Assembly: GCF_007667275.1 (NCBI RefSeq)
Contig: NZ_VDQT01000001.1
Location: 248,001-312,000 of the forward strand
Reading direction: 5' to 3'
Length of the DNA: 64,000 nt
DNA from: Stenotrophomonas rhizophila
GTDB lineage: Bacteria; Pseudomonadota; Gammaproteobacteria; Xanthomonadales; Xanthomonadaceae
Each line of letters starts with the position of its first letter. The stretch's first letter is position 1. The notes beneath the pieces are model-generated. The model saw only the letters and a list, made by a program, of their open reading frames with translations, did not search any database and was not told where the DNA came from. A program made the translations under genes and the position numbers. Shown piece after piece: positions 1 to 7,959 of this stretch.

Positions 1-789
1 CCGCGCGCAGACCTGGGTGGCGACCGCCAGCCGGCTGTTGCGGTCCTGGCCCAGCAGCTGCACCACCGGCGGGGCATCGCCGGGGGCATCGTCGAATGCC
101 GCCAGGATCTGCTCCACGCTGGCCTGCTGCAGCGCCGACACCGGACGCTCCGCGACCTCGGGCCCGATCCAGGTGCCCAGGCGCGCATCGGCCACGTTGA
201 GGCCCTTGACCGCGTTGACGATGCGTTCGTCGGCGCGCAACGCAGCGGCGGTGAGCGCGGTCGCACCGGGCTGGTTGATCTCCAGCAGGCGCAGGTGGCG
301 CAGCGGACGATGCGGCGAGAGCGCGTCCCACGCTGCATCGTCGAACAGGCGCAGCGCCAGCGCGAAGGTCGGCACCGCCACCCCCGCCTGCGCCGCTGCA
401 ATGGCGGCGGGCAGCGTGGCGTCCAGCTCCACCGCCACGCACAGCCACAGGATGTCGGTCTCGAAGCTGTCCAGCCCAAAGCGCTGCGCCAGCGCCAGCA
501 GTGCCGGCGGGGGCGTTTCACCCGCGATGGCTTCGCGCGCCGCAGCAACATCGGCCAGTGCTGCAGCGGGGTCGGGCGCCGGCAGCGCTGGCAGTTCGGT
601 CTGCTTCTTCCAGCGCGGCCAGCCGCGCGCATCTCCACCCGCTGCCGGGAGCTCCGTAACGCTGGCCGGAGCGGGCGCCAATGCGTGAAGCCGCAGGTGC
701 AGCCAGTCCAGCGACAGCGCCAGGTAGCGCTCGTTGGCCAGGCTCCAACCCGGATGGTCATGCGAGGCGAGGGCGCGCAGCGGGGTCAT
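1..789 (-). CDS. eCIS AAA+ ATPase, Afp15/Pvc15-like (N-terminal part only)
   Basis: The minus-strand frame starts at ATG 789 and has no stop before base 1, so 263 codons of a larger protein are visible. The start overlaps the stop of the Pvc16-like gene by 4 nt. The visible part is alpha-helical and leucine/alanine-rich (begins MTPLRALASHDHPGW). It ends with a segment typical of the wing/lid region ahead of the ATPase core in eCIS ATPases: LRLLEINQPG, then LRADERIVNAVKG, and a stretch around VVQLLGQDRNSR. The Walker A box would lie beyond the window. In this family the ATPase is needed for particle assembly. The call rests on position after the Pvc16-like gene and on the N-terminal pattern. 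The function of the unseen part is inferred. Confidence 0.75.
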   Translation of the reverse strand, partial: MTPLRALASHDHPGWSLANERYLALSLDWLHLRLHALAPAPASVTELPAAGGDARGWPRWKKQTELPALPAPDPAAALADVAAAREAIAGETPPPALLALAQRFGLDSFETDILWLCVAVELDATLPAAIAAAQAGVAVPTFALALRLFDDAAWDALSPHRPLRHLRLLEINQPGATALTAAALRADERIVNAVKGLNVADARLGTWIGPEVAERPVSALQQASVEQILAAFDDAPGDAPPVVQLLGQDRNSRLAVATQVCAR

Positions 790-2069
790 GTCAGTTCCAC
801 GCTCTGCTGCGGGTCGAACTGCACCCCAGCGTCGTTGCGCAGCACCGGCAGGCTGTCCACGCCTTCCACGCGCAACGCGACCGGATGCAGCCCGGCTGTG
901 GCCAGTGCCGCCGGCACGATCGCGTGCACCGCACTGGGCTGGCTGGCGTCTGCCGGTGTGTCGACGTCCTCGACAGGCAGTTCCTGGCCGCCGAACAGCA
1001 GGCGCAGGCCGGCCTGCTGCGTGGACAGCAGTTGCGGGAGGCATTCAATCGACAGCGCGAGCTCGGCACCGGCGGCTGCCGTCAATGGCGTCACCGTAAT
1101 GCGCGGCGCCAACATCCACGGCACGGCATCGCCGATCAGCTCCGGTTGCCCCGGCGTGCTGGTACGCAGGCGCAGCGTATACAGACCCGGCGCCCACGCC
1201 GCCGCCACATCCGCCGCGTCGGCTGCGGGCAGCTGCACCTGCCAGTGGCGGGGGCCATCGGCCAGCAGGGGCAGGGCTTGGCGCAGCCCGCCGCGGGCGT
1301 GTTCAAGCACCAAGTGGGTTCCGGCACCGGCGCCGTCCGCGTCCACCCGCAGCAGGTCGCCGAGGCGGCCGCCACGCAGGCCCGGCAGGGTGAGGTTCTC
1401 GATCGCACGCAGGCGCGGCGGCAGTGCTGCCACGGCGCGTGGGCCGCGATCCTCGGGTCCGCGCCGCAGTACCGGCCGCGCCGCGCGCACGCCCGCGTCG
1501 GACTGGATCAGCACCACCGAGACCTGGTACGCCATCGACGCGCGGAAGCGCGCCTGCGCCGCCGTCCACAGCTTGGACAGCTCCTCAGCGCTCAGGTACT
1601 GCGGCGTGATCTTCAACCATTCCACCTGGTCGGCCAGGCTCTCGGCGGAAAACGCGCCGAACGGCAGCGCCGGAGGGCCCAGCAGCGCACGCAGGCGCTC
1701 GCGGTCGAGCATCGGGGTCTCATGCAGCGCCTGCATGCCAAGCCCGAACAGCGCGTCACGATTCAGCTCCTGGCTGCCGAACGCGGTGAGCAGGTAGTGC
1801 AGGTCCAGCGCCAGCGGCGGATTGGAGACACGTTGCCCGGCGCCGTCGCGCGAAGCCAGCCCGGTATTGCGCCAGCCGCTGTTGGCACTCACCTGGTACA
1901 GGAACAGGTTGATCTGGTTGGGCTCGTTGTCGCCGGTGAGCACGCGGTCCAGCGCCATCGCGCCCACGCTGACGCTGCCCAGCGCGGACAGGTCCAGCCC
2001 ATCCAGGTGGCGATCGACCAGGTTCTTCAACGCTGCGGTCACCGCGGCGATGGCGAGGGCGTTGCTCAT
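786..2069 (-). CDS. Pvc16/Afp16-like tail terminator, DUF4255 domain protein
   Basis: This 427-aa protein opens with a clear DUF4255 (Pvc16 N-terminal) domain in residues 1-190. Hallmarks are MSNALAIAAVTAALKNL at the start, LFLYQVSANSGWRN, and the LALDLHYLLTAFG strand. The remainder, about 190-427, looks like beta-sandwich Ig-like repeats (IRVTPLTAAAGAELALS-type strands, then LHPVALRVEGVDS). In eCIS this protein caps the distal end of the tube and sheath and sets particle length. It overlaps both neighbours by 4 nt (ATGA), which indicates a translationally coupled operon. It is longer than a single-domain cap protein because of the added C-terminal beta domains. Confidence 0.85.
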   Translation of the reverse strand: MSNALAIAAVTAALKNLVDRHLDGLDLSALGSVSVGAMALDRVLTGDNEPNQINLFLYQVSANSGWRNTGLASRDGAGQRVSNPPLALDLHYLLTAFGSQELNRDALFGLGMQALHETPMLDRERLRALLGPPALPFGAFSAESLADQVEWLKITPQYLSAEELSKLWTAAQARFRASMAYQVSVVLIQSDAGVRAARPVLRRGPEDRGPRAVAALPPRLRAIENLTLPGLRGGRLGDLLRVDADGAGAGTHLVLEHARGGLRQALPLLADGPRHWQVQLPAADAADVAAAWAPGLYTLRLRTSTPGQPELIGDAVPWMLAPRITVTPLTAAAGAELALSIECLPQLLSTQQAGLRLLFGGQELPVEDVDTPADASQPSAVHAIVPAALATAGLHPVALRVEGVDSLPVLRNDAGVQFDPQQSVELT

Positions 2070-2869
2070 CGCGGACCGCCATGGCGCTGGCGCAGGTAAG
2101 CATCAAGACTGGGCGCCGCAGCGCCAGCGACCGGGCGCGACGGCGGGCGCTGTGGCGCGGGCGCAGGCGCGTTCGCACGGATCTCGACGCTGCCGATGGT
2201 GACGTGCACCGGTGCCACCGCAGGTGCAGGCAACGCAGCCCGGCGTGCCGGATGGGCAACCGGCGCGGCGGCACGCTGGGTGGGCGGCAGGCGCGGCGGC
2301 AACGGCAGCGACGCCGCCGGCGAGGGAGCAGGGGAGGGTCCTTTCGGCGCGGGCCGCGCGCGGCGCAGGGGAGGTGGCTCGGGTGCCCCGGCTACTTGTC
2401 GCACGTGTGCCGCCGAACGCGCTGGCTCAGCGGGCCCCGCCATGCGGCGTTGGCGTCGCATCGGCGGGGTCGGATCATGGGTCTCAAGTGCCACGGGGGC
2501 CACTGCATGACGGATCGCAGCAGCGCCGGTCTCGATGGATGGCGGCCGCAACGAGGGCGGCGTGGGCAATGAGAGTTGCGGTGCAGGTACACCGGCAGGC
2601 ACCGGCGTGGCCGGCTTCCCGTCACCATGCGCGCGCGGTGCGACCTTGCCTTCCGCGCGGTCGTAATGATGGATATCGTGACGGTGCACGATGTAATCCG
2701 TACGCGCGCCAGGCGGCGTCGACGCCGGCACGACCCCTCCGGCGTCCAACGCCATCAGCGGGGAAGCCACGGCCCCGCGCGCTTCGAACACGCTCGGCCT
2801 GCGCCGGCGCAGTGTCGCCTGTGCCTGGCCCTGCACGCGGTCCACCAGCCCCCGCAGGAACCCGGTCAT
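2066..2869 (-). CDS. Proline-rich eCIS-associated protein
   Basis: The gene encodes 267 aa with a short helical head (MTGFLRGLVDRVQGQAQATL), a long Pro/Ala/Arg-rich low-complexity middle (about residues 70-215), and a compact tail carrying VHVTIGSVEIRA and SLDAYLRQRHGG. The tail pattern, a VTIGSVEIRA strand followed by a short SLDxYLxxR helix, is familiar from small unnamed proteins encoded inside eCIS clusters next to the cap and ATPase genes. It overlaps its neighbours by 4 nt on both sides. The low-complexity middle is probably a flexible linker. Its exact role is unknown, and no enzymatic motif or membrane segment is visible. Confidence 0.7.
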   Translation of the reverse strand: MTGFLRGLVDRVQGQAQATLRRRRPSVFEARGAVASPLMALDAGGVVPASTPPGARTDYIVHRHDIHHYDRAEGKVAPRAHGDGKPATPVPAGVPAPQLSLPTPPSLRPPSIETGAAAIRHAVAPVALETHDPTPPMRRQRRMAGPAEPARSAAHVRQVAGAPEPPPLRRARPAPKGPSPAPSPAASLPLPPRLPPTQRAAAPVAHPARRAALPAPAVAPVHVTIGSVEIRANAPAPAPQRPPSRPVAGAAAPSLDAYLRQRHGGPR

Positions 2870-3630
2870 GGCTGCACCAGGTCAAGGTAGAAGCGTCGGC
2901 GAACCGGGGTCAGCGCCAGGATGTCGTGTTCACGCCAGCCGTAGGCGCTGGCCAGCTGGTGCACCTCGGCCAGCAGGTCCTGTGCCCAATCGTCCAGGCA
3001 CTCCCAAAGATAAGCGCCGATGTCGAACGCCGCCTCCCACGCCGTGGCGCATGCCGGGCAGGTCAGCGCCAGGCGCAGATCGGCCAGCGGGTCGGCGTCG
3101 GCCATGCGGGCTTCCAGCCGTGCCACCAGGGCGCCAGGCAGTTCGTCGGCACTGGCATCGCGTTCGCCCTGGCGCACCCGCAACACGCAGCGCCGCAGCA
3201 GCGTCGCCACCGCCATCGAGGGGTTTGCGGCGGCGTCGCGCAACGCCGCGACATCGTGGCTGCCGGGCAGGCGAAACGCGACGTCCCAGCACTCGTCGCG
3301 CAGCGAGAGCTCCGCAGGCCCGTCCAGCGCTACGTGTTCACCCGCAAACGGGTCGCAGTCGAACACAGACTCCAGGGTCTCGCCACAGGCGGGGCACTGG
3401 GTCAGGGTATGCAGCTGCGGTCCGAACAGCGCCGACTGCAGCCGGAACAGCGCGGCGTCCCGGGTACCCAGGCTCGCCGTGCGCCACGCATCGGTCGGGT
3501 CCTGCGGCCAGACCGCCTGCAACAGGCCCACGGCGCGCGCCACGGCGTCCGAGGCATGCAGCTGCTCCCAGGTCTGCAGCAGCACCTGCTCGAATCCGGC
3601 GTCGCGAGCGGCAGCAGGCATCGGCGTCAT
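2866..3630 (-). CDS. CxxC-containing eCIS/baseplate-type protein
   Basis: The start at 3630 (MTPMPAAARDAGFEQ) was chosen because it lies just after the tube-gene stop at 3633; the frame is open further upstream but only as a shadow of the tube gene. The 254-aa product carries two CxxC pairs: CPACGE near residue 80 and CPACATAWE near residue 200. Conserved ends include LLQTWEQLHASDAVARAVGLL and YGWREHDILALTPVRRRFYLDLV. The YGWxExDIL..L...RR.YL signature is typical of small tail proteins of phages and eCIS that act in baseplate or tail assembly. A metal-binding fold is inferred from the cysteines. It may be a T4-type baseplate protein homologue, but the precise subunit cannot be assigned. Confidence 0.65.
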   Translation of the reverse strand: MTPMPAAARDAGFEQVLLQTWEQLHASDAVARAVGLLQAVWPQDPTDAWRTASLGTRDAALFRLQSALFGPQLHTLTQCPACGETLESVFDCDPFAGEHVALDGPAELSLRDECWDVAFRLPGSHDVAALRDAAANPSMAVATLLRRCVLRVRQGERDASADELPGALVARLEARMADADPLADLRLALTCPACATAWEAAFDIGAYLWECLDDWAQDLLAEVHQLASAYGWREHDILALTPVRRRFYLDLVQP

Positions 3631-3632
3631 GC

Positions 3633-4157
3633 TCAGGCCGGCTCGGTGAAGCTGGGCTCGGCCGGCTCGACCACGTCGGGGTCGCGCTCCCAGCCTTCGT
3701 TCTCCAGCTTGATGTGCTGGATCGCAACCGCGTTGGCATTGGCGTCCAGGTCGGGCAGCGCCTGGTACTCGGACACCCAGCAGCGGAACAGGCGATAGGC
3801 AATCGCCAGCTGGCCGGCTTCGTTGTAGACCTCGATGATCAGGTCCTTGCGAAAATCCTTGAGCGAGGTTTCCGAACCCAGCCCGGAGCCGAAGTTCCAC
3901 ACCTTGTTCGCCCACTGCTCGAACTCCTTGTCGTGGGTCACGCCGCGCTCCAGCGTGATCGGTTCGGACTTGCTGCGGCCGGGCGACTTGCGGCTGATGC
4001 TCGGGTCGCCGCCCTCGCGGTGTTCCACCACCTCGGTGCTGCGCTTGAGCGCGCCCACCTTGCTGATGCCGGCCACATATTTGTTGTCCCACTTGACGCG
4101 GAACTTGAAGTTCTTGTACGGATCGAAACGCTGCGTATTGACGGTGAACTGGGCCAT
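3633..4157 (-). CDS. eCIS inner tube protein (T4 gp19-like)
   Basis: This 174-aa product matches the T4 gp19 / Pvc1-Pvc5 tube family: a basic N-terminus, the NFKFRVKWDNKYVAGISKVGAL strand pair, the EGGDPSISRKSPGRSK loop, PITLERGVTHDKEFEQWANKV, and a C-terminal strand with YRLFRCWVSEYQALPDLDAN. These proteins stack as hexameric rings to form the rigid tube that is driven through the target membrane. It lies 25 nt downstream of the sheath gene in the same operon. The C-terminus has a short acidic tail (EPAEPSFTEPA). Only one tube gene is visible here; other eCIS clusters encode two, so a second could lie outside the window. Confidence 0.92.
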   Translation of the reverse strand: MAQFTVNTQRFDPYKNFKFRVKWDNKYVAGISKVGALKRSTEVVEHREGGDPSISRKSPGRSKSEPITLERGVTHDKEFEQWANKVWNFGSGLGSETSLKDFRKDLIIEVYNEAGQLAIAYRLFRCWVSEYQALPDLDANANAVAIQHIKLENEGWERDPDVVEPAEPSFTEPA

Positions 4158-4182
4158 GGACGTGCTCCGGTGAAGAGTGGGA

Positions 4183-6087
4183 TCAGGTCTCGATCGCGCC
4201 GGCGATCTGCTGCAGCTTCAGCACCACGAACTCGGCCGGCTTGAGTGGCGCGAATCCCACCAGGACGTTCACCACGCCCAGGTTGATGTCGTTCTGCGTG
4301 GTGGTGTCTTTGTCGCAGCGCACGAAATAGGCGTCGCGCGGCGAGCTGCCCTGGAACGCGCCCTGGCGGAACAGGTTGTGCATGAACGCGCCGACATTGA
4401 GCCGCACCTGCGCCCACAGCGGTTCGTCGTTGGGTTCGAACACCACCCACTTCAGGCCGCGGAACAGGCTTTCCTCGATGAAAAGCGCGGTCCGCCGCAC
4501 CGGGATGTACTTGTACTCGTCGGCCAGCTGGTCGGCGCCGCGCAGCGTCCGCGCACCCCAGACGACGCGGCCGCTGGCCGGCATTGCGCGCAGGCAGTTG
4601 ATGCCGCGCTGGTTGAGTTCACCATTCTCCGCATCGGTAAGCGGCACCGACAGCTGCGGAACTCCCACCAGGCCCGCATCCAGCCCGGCCGGCGCCTTCC
4701 ACACACCGCGCTGGGTGTCGGTCCGCGCGAACACCCCGGCCACCGCGCCACACGCCGCGAAGGTCTCGATCGCGTTGTTGCGCAGCAGGTTGGGTTTGCG
4801 CAGCCGGGGGAAGAACAGGGCGGCATTGCGGCTGCGCGGATCGGCGAACTCGTCCAGCCCGTCCAGCGCATCGGCCTTGGTGTCCCAGGTACTCGGCGAG
4901 TCGATCACGTGGAACGCACGCCGCTGCTCGCAGTACGCGGTAGCCGCCGCCAGCACGATGGGCTCGGCATCGAAGTTCACACCGTCATTGCTGCGGTATG
5001 GCGGAATGCACAGCAGGTTGAACAGGTCGGCCTGCTCCAGCGCATACAGGCCGCGTTTCTGGATCAGGCCAAGTTCGGGCAGGAAGTCGGTTGCGGCCAG
5101 CGCGCCGCCATCGCTGGCGCGGCGGTCGGCCTCGTCGTACGCCACCTGCAGCGCCGCACGCGCGGTGTCCATGGCCTGCTTGAGCGTTGTCGTGTCGACG
5201 CCGTCGCGCACGCCCTTGTCGAAGGCCAGCTTGGCGTCCGCCACCGCGCCCTCGGCGGCGCTGACCTCGTCCACGCCATCCTCCACCGTGGCCGGCAGGG
5301 CGCCCTGCACACGGACCAGGTTGGATTCGGAGAGCAGCACCCGGTCCACGCGGCGCGCGCTCTCCACCACCGTGAGGTTGAAGTAGGTCTCGCTGCCGCC
5401 GCCAGGCGAGGCATCGCGCACGGTCAGGTTGAGCAGGTCGCCAGGCGCCACGCCCAATGCGAGCGCCACTTCCGCATTGCCCGACAGCGCGACAATGGCG
5501 CGGAGCTTTCCGCCCCAGCGCCCCTCGTTGGCCGCCTGCAGCGACAGCCCGCCCACCTCCAGCGGCGCGCGCGACGGCGCGGCGGCCGTGGCCCCGGCAG
5601 CAAGCGCGGACTCCTTGGTGGCCCCTGCAGCCGCCGACGCAGCGGTGATCGTATCGGCCACGGCCTTGGCCGCAGACAGCTCGGGTTCCTCGGTGAAGGT
5701 TGCCGCCTTGGTGCTGGCATTGGCCACCACCGTGGACAGGTCAGCGCCACCGCCTGCGGCCGCCAGCACCTCCGCCGCGGCCGCCTCGGCATCGGCGCGG
5801 TCGGCGTCGCTGGCGTAGCTGGGGTGGAACAGGCGCACGATCACCGCCTGGCCGCCACCGTTGAGGAAGAAGTCGTGCACGGCATACCCCAGCTGGCTGC
5901 CCAGCCAGAGCCCACCGAACGTACGCTCGAAGTCGCCGAAACCATTGATTGTCACCGCTTCGTTCACCGGGCCACGCAGCGCCCGGCCGACAAATGCGGT
6001 GACCGACGTCGCCACGCCGGTGATGGTGCGCACGCCACTGGGAATCTCCTCTACATAGACGCCGGGATAGCTGAGGGCAACAGGCAT
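4183..6087 (-). CDS. eCIS contractile sheath protein
   Basis: The 634-aa protein opens with the canonical sheath signature (YPGVYVEEIPSGVRTI, then VATSVTAFVGRA). It closes with the conserved core: FIEESLFRGLKWVVFEPNDE, LWAQVRLNVGAFMHNLF, and a C-terminal arm with NDINLGVVNVLVGFAPLKPAEFVVLKLQQ. These segments interlock neighbouring subunits around the tube and contract on firing. Residues about 105-180 are an alanine/threonine-rich insertion, and residues about 285-335 look like a coiled coil; both are probably surface-exposed decorations. A ribosome site (AGGAGAA) precedes the ATG. It is the first structural gene after the sigma-54 promoter and the small gene. Confidence 0.95.
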   Translation of the reverse strand: MPVALSYPGVYVEEIPSGVRTITGVATSVTAFVGRALRGPVNEAVTINGFGDFERTFGGLWLGSQLGYAVHDFFLNGGGQAVIVRLFHPSYASDADRADAEAAAAEVLAAAGGGADLSTVVANASTKAATFTEEPELSAAKAVADTITAASAAAGATKESALAAGATAAAPSRAPLEVGGLSLQAANEGRWGGKLRAIVALSGNAEVALALGVAPGDLLNLTVRDASPGGGSETYFNLTVVESARRVDRVLLSESNLVRVQGALPATVEDGVDEVSAAEGAVADAKLAFDKGVRDGVDTTTLKQAMDTARAALQVAYDEADRRASDGGALAATDFLPELGLIQKRGLYALEQADLFNLLCIPPYRSNDGVNFDAEPIVLAAATAYCEQRRAFHVIDSPSTWDTKADALDGLDEFADPRSRNAALFFPRLRKPNLLRNNAIETFAACGAVAGVFARTDTQRGVWKAPAGLDAGLVGVPQLSVPLTDAENGELNQRGINCLRAMPASGRVVWGARTLRGADQLADEYKYIPVRRTALFIEESLFRGLKWVVFEPNDEPLWAQVRLNVGAFMHNLFRQGAFQGSSPRDAYFVRCDKDTTTQNDINLGVVNVLVGFAPLKPAEFVVLKLQQIAGAIET

Positions 6088-6108
6088 TTCGGTTCTCCTT
6101 GGACTCGG

Positions 6109-6390
6109 TCAGTGCAGGTCACGGGTCTGATCGGTGGTGCGGGGCGCGCGCAACGCATACAGAAACTGTCCGTCCGGAAGCGTGCGGACCTGCAGCCGGC
6201 CACCTTCGGCAAGCGCAGCCAGCACCGCCTCGATGCGGTCGCTTTCGCGGCTGTACCGTTGTTGCGGCAGCCACCACCGAACGATGCCGTGCAGCGTGTC
6301 GGCGGCTCCGGGATGCGCGCGGAGATACGCCAGCACTGCGTCAGCAACCTCCTTGTCCGGATCTTCTCCGTGCGGCGCGTGCTCGCTCAT
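6109..6390 (-). CDS. Small winged-helix-like eCIS operon protein
   Basis: Starting at ATG 6390 this is a 93-aa protein: acidic N-terminus (MSEHAPHGEDPDKEVADAV), helices AVLAYLRAHPGAADTLHGIV and DRIEAVLAALAEGG, then a beta wing (RLQVRTLPDGQFLYALR). The order helix, helix, wing resembles a small winged-helix fold. ATG 6399 is an alternative that adds three residues, but 6390 leaves a more normal leader after the predicted sigma-54 transcription start near 6412. It is the first gene of the structural operon. It could be a local regulator or an assembly factor; the sequence does not say which. Confidence 0.65.
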   Translation of the reverse strand: MSEHAPHGEDPDKEVADAVLAYLRAHPGAADTLHGIVRWWLPQQRYSRESDRIEAVLAALAEGGRLQVRTLPDGQFLYALRAPRTTDQTRDLH

Positions 6391-6422
6391 GTGCGGCATC
6401 CCGGTGCTTTCCGGGCAAGGGT

Positions 6423-6438
6423 CGCAACATCCATGCCA
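6423..6438 (-). promoter_or_regulatory. Sigma-54 (-24/-12) promoter of the eCIS structural operon
   Basis: Reading the minus strand from 6438, the bases are TGGCATG, then GATG, then TTGCG. This matches the sigma-54 consensus TGGCAyr-N4-TTGCw, with the invariant GG (6437-6436) and GC (6425-6424) exactly 10 nt apart. Transcription would start near 6412, about 22 nt before the ATG at 6390. A sigma-54 activator gene ends 128 nt upstream, which supports the assignment. Confidence 0.85.
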
Positions 6439-6512
6439 GCGGCGCTCCCGGCCCGGGAACGCCAGCTGGCGAGGGATCCGCAGTGAGGGGAGGGGATGGA
6501 GCGCGGCTGGAT

Positions 6513-6562
6513 CGGGTGATTGCGCACCCACGGGTAATGCAACCGGGTGCGCCTGCACCCGG
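6513..6562. promoter_or_regulatory. Cluster of GGGTG/CACCC half-sites: probable activator binding sites (UAS)
   Basis: The stretch holds interleaved inverted repeats: GCGCACCC (6522-6529) pairs with GGGTGCGC (6545-6552), and CCGGGTGC (6543-6550) pairs with GCACCCGG (6555-6562). A further GGGTG lies at 6514-6518. The cluster is 75-125 nt upstream of the -24 element, the usual distance for an enhancer bound by a sigma-54 activator. The 6543-6562 dyad could instead act as a hairpin terminator for the activator gene ending at 6566, but no T-run follows. Confidence 0.55.
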
Positions 6563-6565
6563 CGA

Positions 6566-7624
6566 TCAGTCGTGATCGTGCCGCCCGAGCCCGTGGCGCT
6601 TGAGCATCTTCCCGAGATGCCGGCGTTCGGTGTTGGCCGCAACGGCGGCCCGGCTGATGTTGTAGCCGGTACGGGCCATGAGCTGGGTCAGGTAGTCGTG
6701 CTCGAAGCGCTCCACCGCCTGCTGCTTGGCTTCCGCCATCGAAAGCAGGTCGTCACGGCATGTACCCGGCAGTACTGCCAGCGACGCCCCTGGCTCGGCA
6801 AACAGCGCTTTCGCCGCCAGCGCCAGTTCCGCGGGCCCGATCCGGCCCGCACTGGCGTGCATGCACGCGCGCAGCGTAACGTTCTCGAGCTCGCGTACGT
6901 TGCCAGGCCAGTCGTGGCGGGACAGCGCCTGCAGGGCCTGCTCGGTCCACTCGCAGGCGGCAAGGCCGAAGCGTGCGGTCAGCTCGGTCAGCAGATGCAC
7001 GGCCAACCCTTCCAGATCGCCACCACGCTCGCGCAGCGGCGGCAGCGTCAGCTGCAGCGCACTGAGACGGTAATACAGATCGCGACGGAAGTGACCGTGT
7101 TCAATCGCCGACAGCAACGCACAGTTGGTGGCCGCCAGCACGCGCACATCGGCAATGCGCACCGAGCGCTCGCCGACAACACGGAACTCGCCGCTCTGCA
7201 GGAAGCGCAACAACGTTGTCTGCGCCCGCGCGGAGAGCGAATCGATCTCGTCCAAGAACAGCGTGCCACCGCTGGCGAACGCCACCAGCCCCTGCTCGCT
7301 GCTGCGCGCATCGGTGAAGGCGCCACGCCGGTGGCCGAACAGCTCGGTCTCCAGCAGGGTGTCGGTCAGCGCACCGCAGTTGACCGGCACGAACGGCTTG
7401 TCACGCCGCGGGCTGGCGTAGTGCAACTGGCGTGCCACCAGCTCCTTGCCCGTACCGGTTTCCCCCTCGATCAGCACCGATGCATCGCAGCGCGAATAGC
7501 AGTCGATGAGATCCTTCAGCTCCCGCATCGCCGCGGAGTCCCCGACCAGCACCGGCGTTTCATTGGCACCCTGAGTCGCACTGTCCATAGCACTTGATTC
7601 CGAAGTAGACCTCTCTGGATGCAT
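6566..7624 (-). CDS. Sigma-54-dependent transcriptional activator (AAA+ plus Fis-type HTH)
   Basis: The 352-aa protein lacks a long sensory domain. A short N-terminus leads directly into the AAA+ core with Walker A GETGTGKE (54-61), the sigma-54 contact loop GAFTDA (101-106, canonical GAFTGA), Walker B GGTLFLDEI (119-127), and the conserved FRRDLYYRLSAL segment and WPGNVRELEN box. The C-terminus has a Fis-type helix-turn-helix (YNISRAAVAANTERRHLGKMLKRHGL). Such proteins hydrolyse ATP to open sigma-54 promoters. The target is almost certainly the promoter just downstream. With no receiver or GAF domain, control is probably by synthesis, oligomerisation or a partner protein. ATG 7588 is an alternative start; neither candidate has a strong ribosome site. 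Confidence 0.92.
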   Translation of the reverse strand: MHPERSTSESSAMDSATQGANETPVLVGDSAAMRELKDLIDCYSRCDASVLIEGETGTGKELVARQLHYASPRRDKPFVPVNCGALTDTLLETELFGHRRGAFTDARSSEQGLVAFASGGTLFLDEIDSLSARAQTTLLRFLQSGEFRVVGERSVRIADVRVLAATNCALLSAIEHGHFRRDLYYRLSALQLTLPPLRERGGDLEGLAVHLLTELTARFGLAACEWTEQALQALSRHDWPGNVRELENVTLRACMHASAGRIGPAELALAAKALFAEPGASLAVLPGTCRDDLLSMAEAKQQAVERFEHDYLTQLMARTGYNISRAAVAANTERRHLGKMLKRHGLGRHDHD

Positions 7625-7959
7625 TGCGCTGCAGGTGACGGGGATCCTGGTCGGAACCAGGCGCGGATGCAGGAGGCAGAAATTGAGGCGGTATCAAATG
7701 GCACGCAGAAGCAGGCAACAACCGGACAGCCGCCGCTGTTCAGCATCTGCCCGACACATCGGAGTGTGGCGCACATCACAGTTTCCCCGCGCGCCGATCC
7801 GTTTAACAAATCTAACTCCGCCCGCCGATCGAGCGCCCACCTCCACATCCCAACCCAATTCATTTCACCGGTGCGGCCAACAGGCACCGGCCGTACAACC
7901 GACGGCCGGCCCGATAAAAAGGGCAGGAGGCCAACAACACTGCCCCCGCCCGTGCCCAG
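7625..7959. other. Intergenic region between the sigma-54 activator and the fasciclin gene
   Basis: This stretch of 335 nt has no convincing gene. It must contain the promoter of the minus-strand activator and holds the terminator of the fasciclin gene (7916-7945). A second hairpin, ACGGCCGG/CCGGCCGT, is visible near 7887-7909. Open frames here have no ribosome site and resemble no protein. Confidence 0.6.
7916..7945 (-). terminator. Rho-independent terminator of the fasciclin gene
   Basis: On the minus strand the stem GGGCAG (7945-7940) pairs with CTGCCC (7926-7921) and is followed at once by TTTTT (7920-7916). It sits 15 nt beyond the fasciclin stop codon. Confidence 0.7.

Noticed and set aside
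4177..6486. Plus-strand frame of 769 codons over the sheath gene
   Set aside because: Antisense of the sheath gene, Arg/Gly/Ala-rich, no ribosome site or domain.
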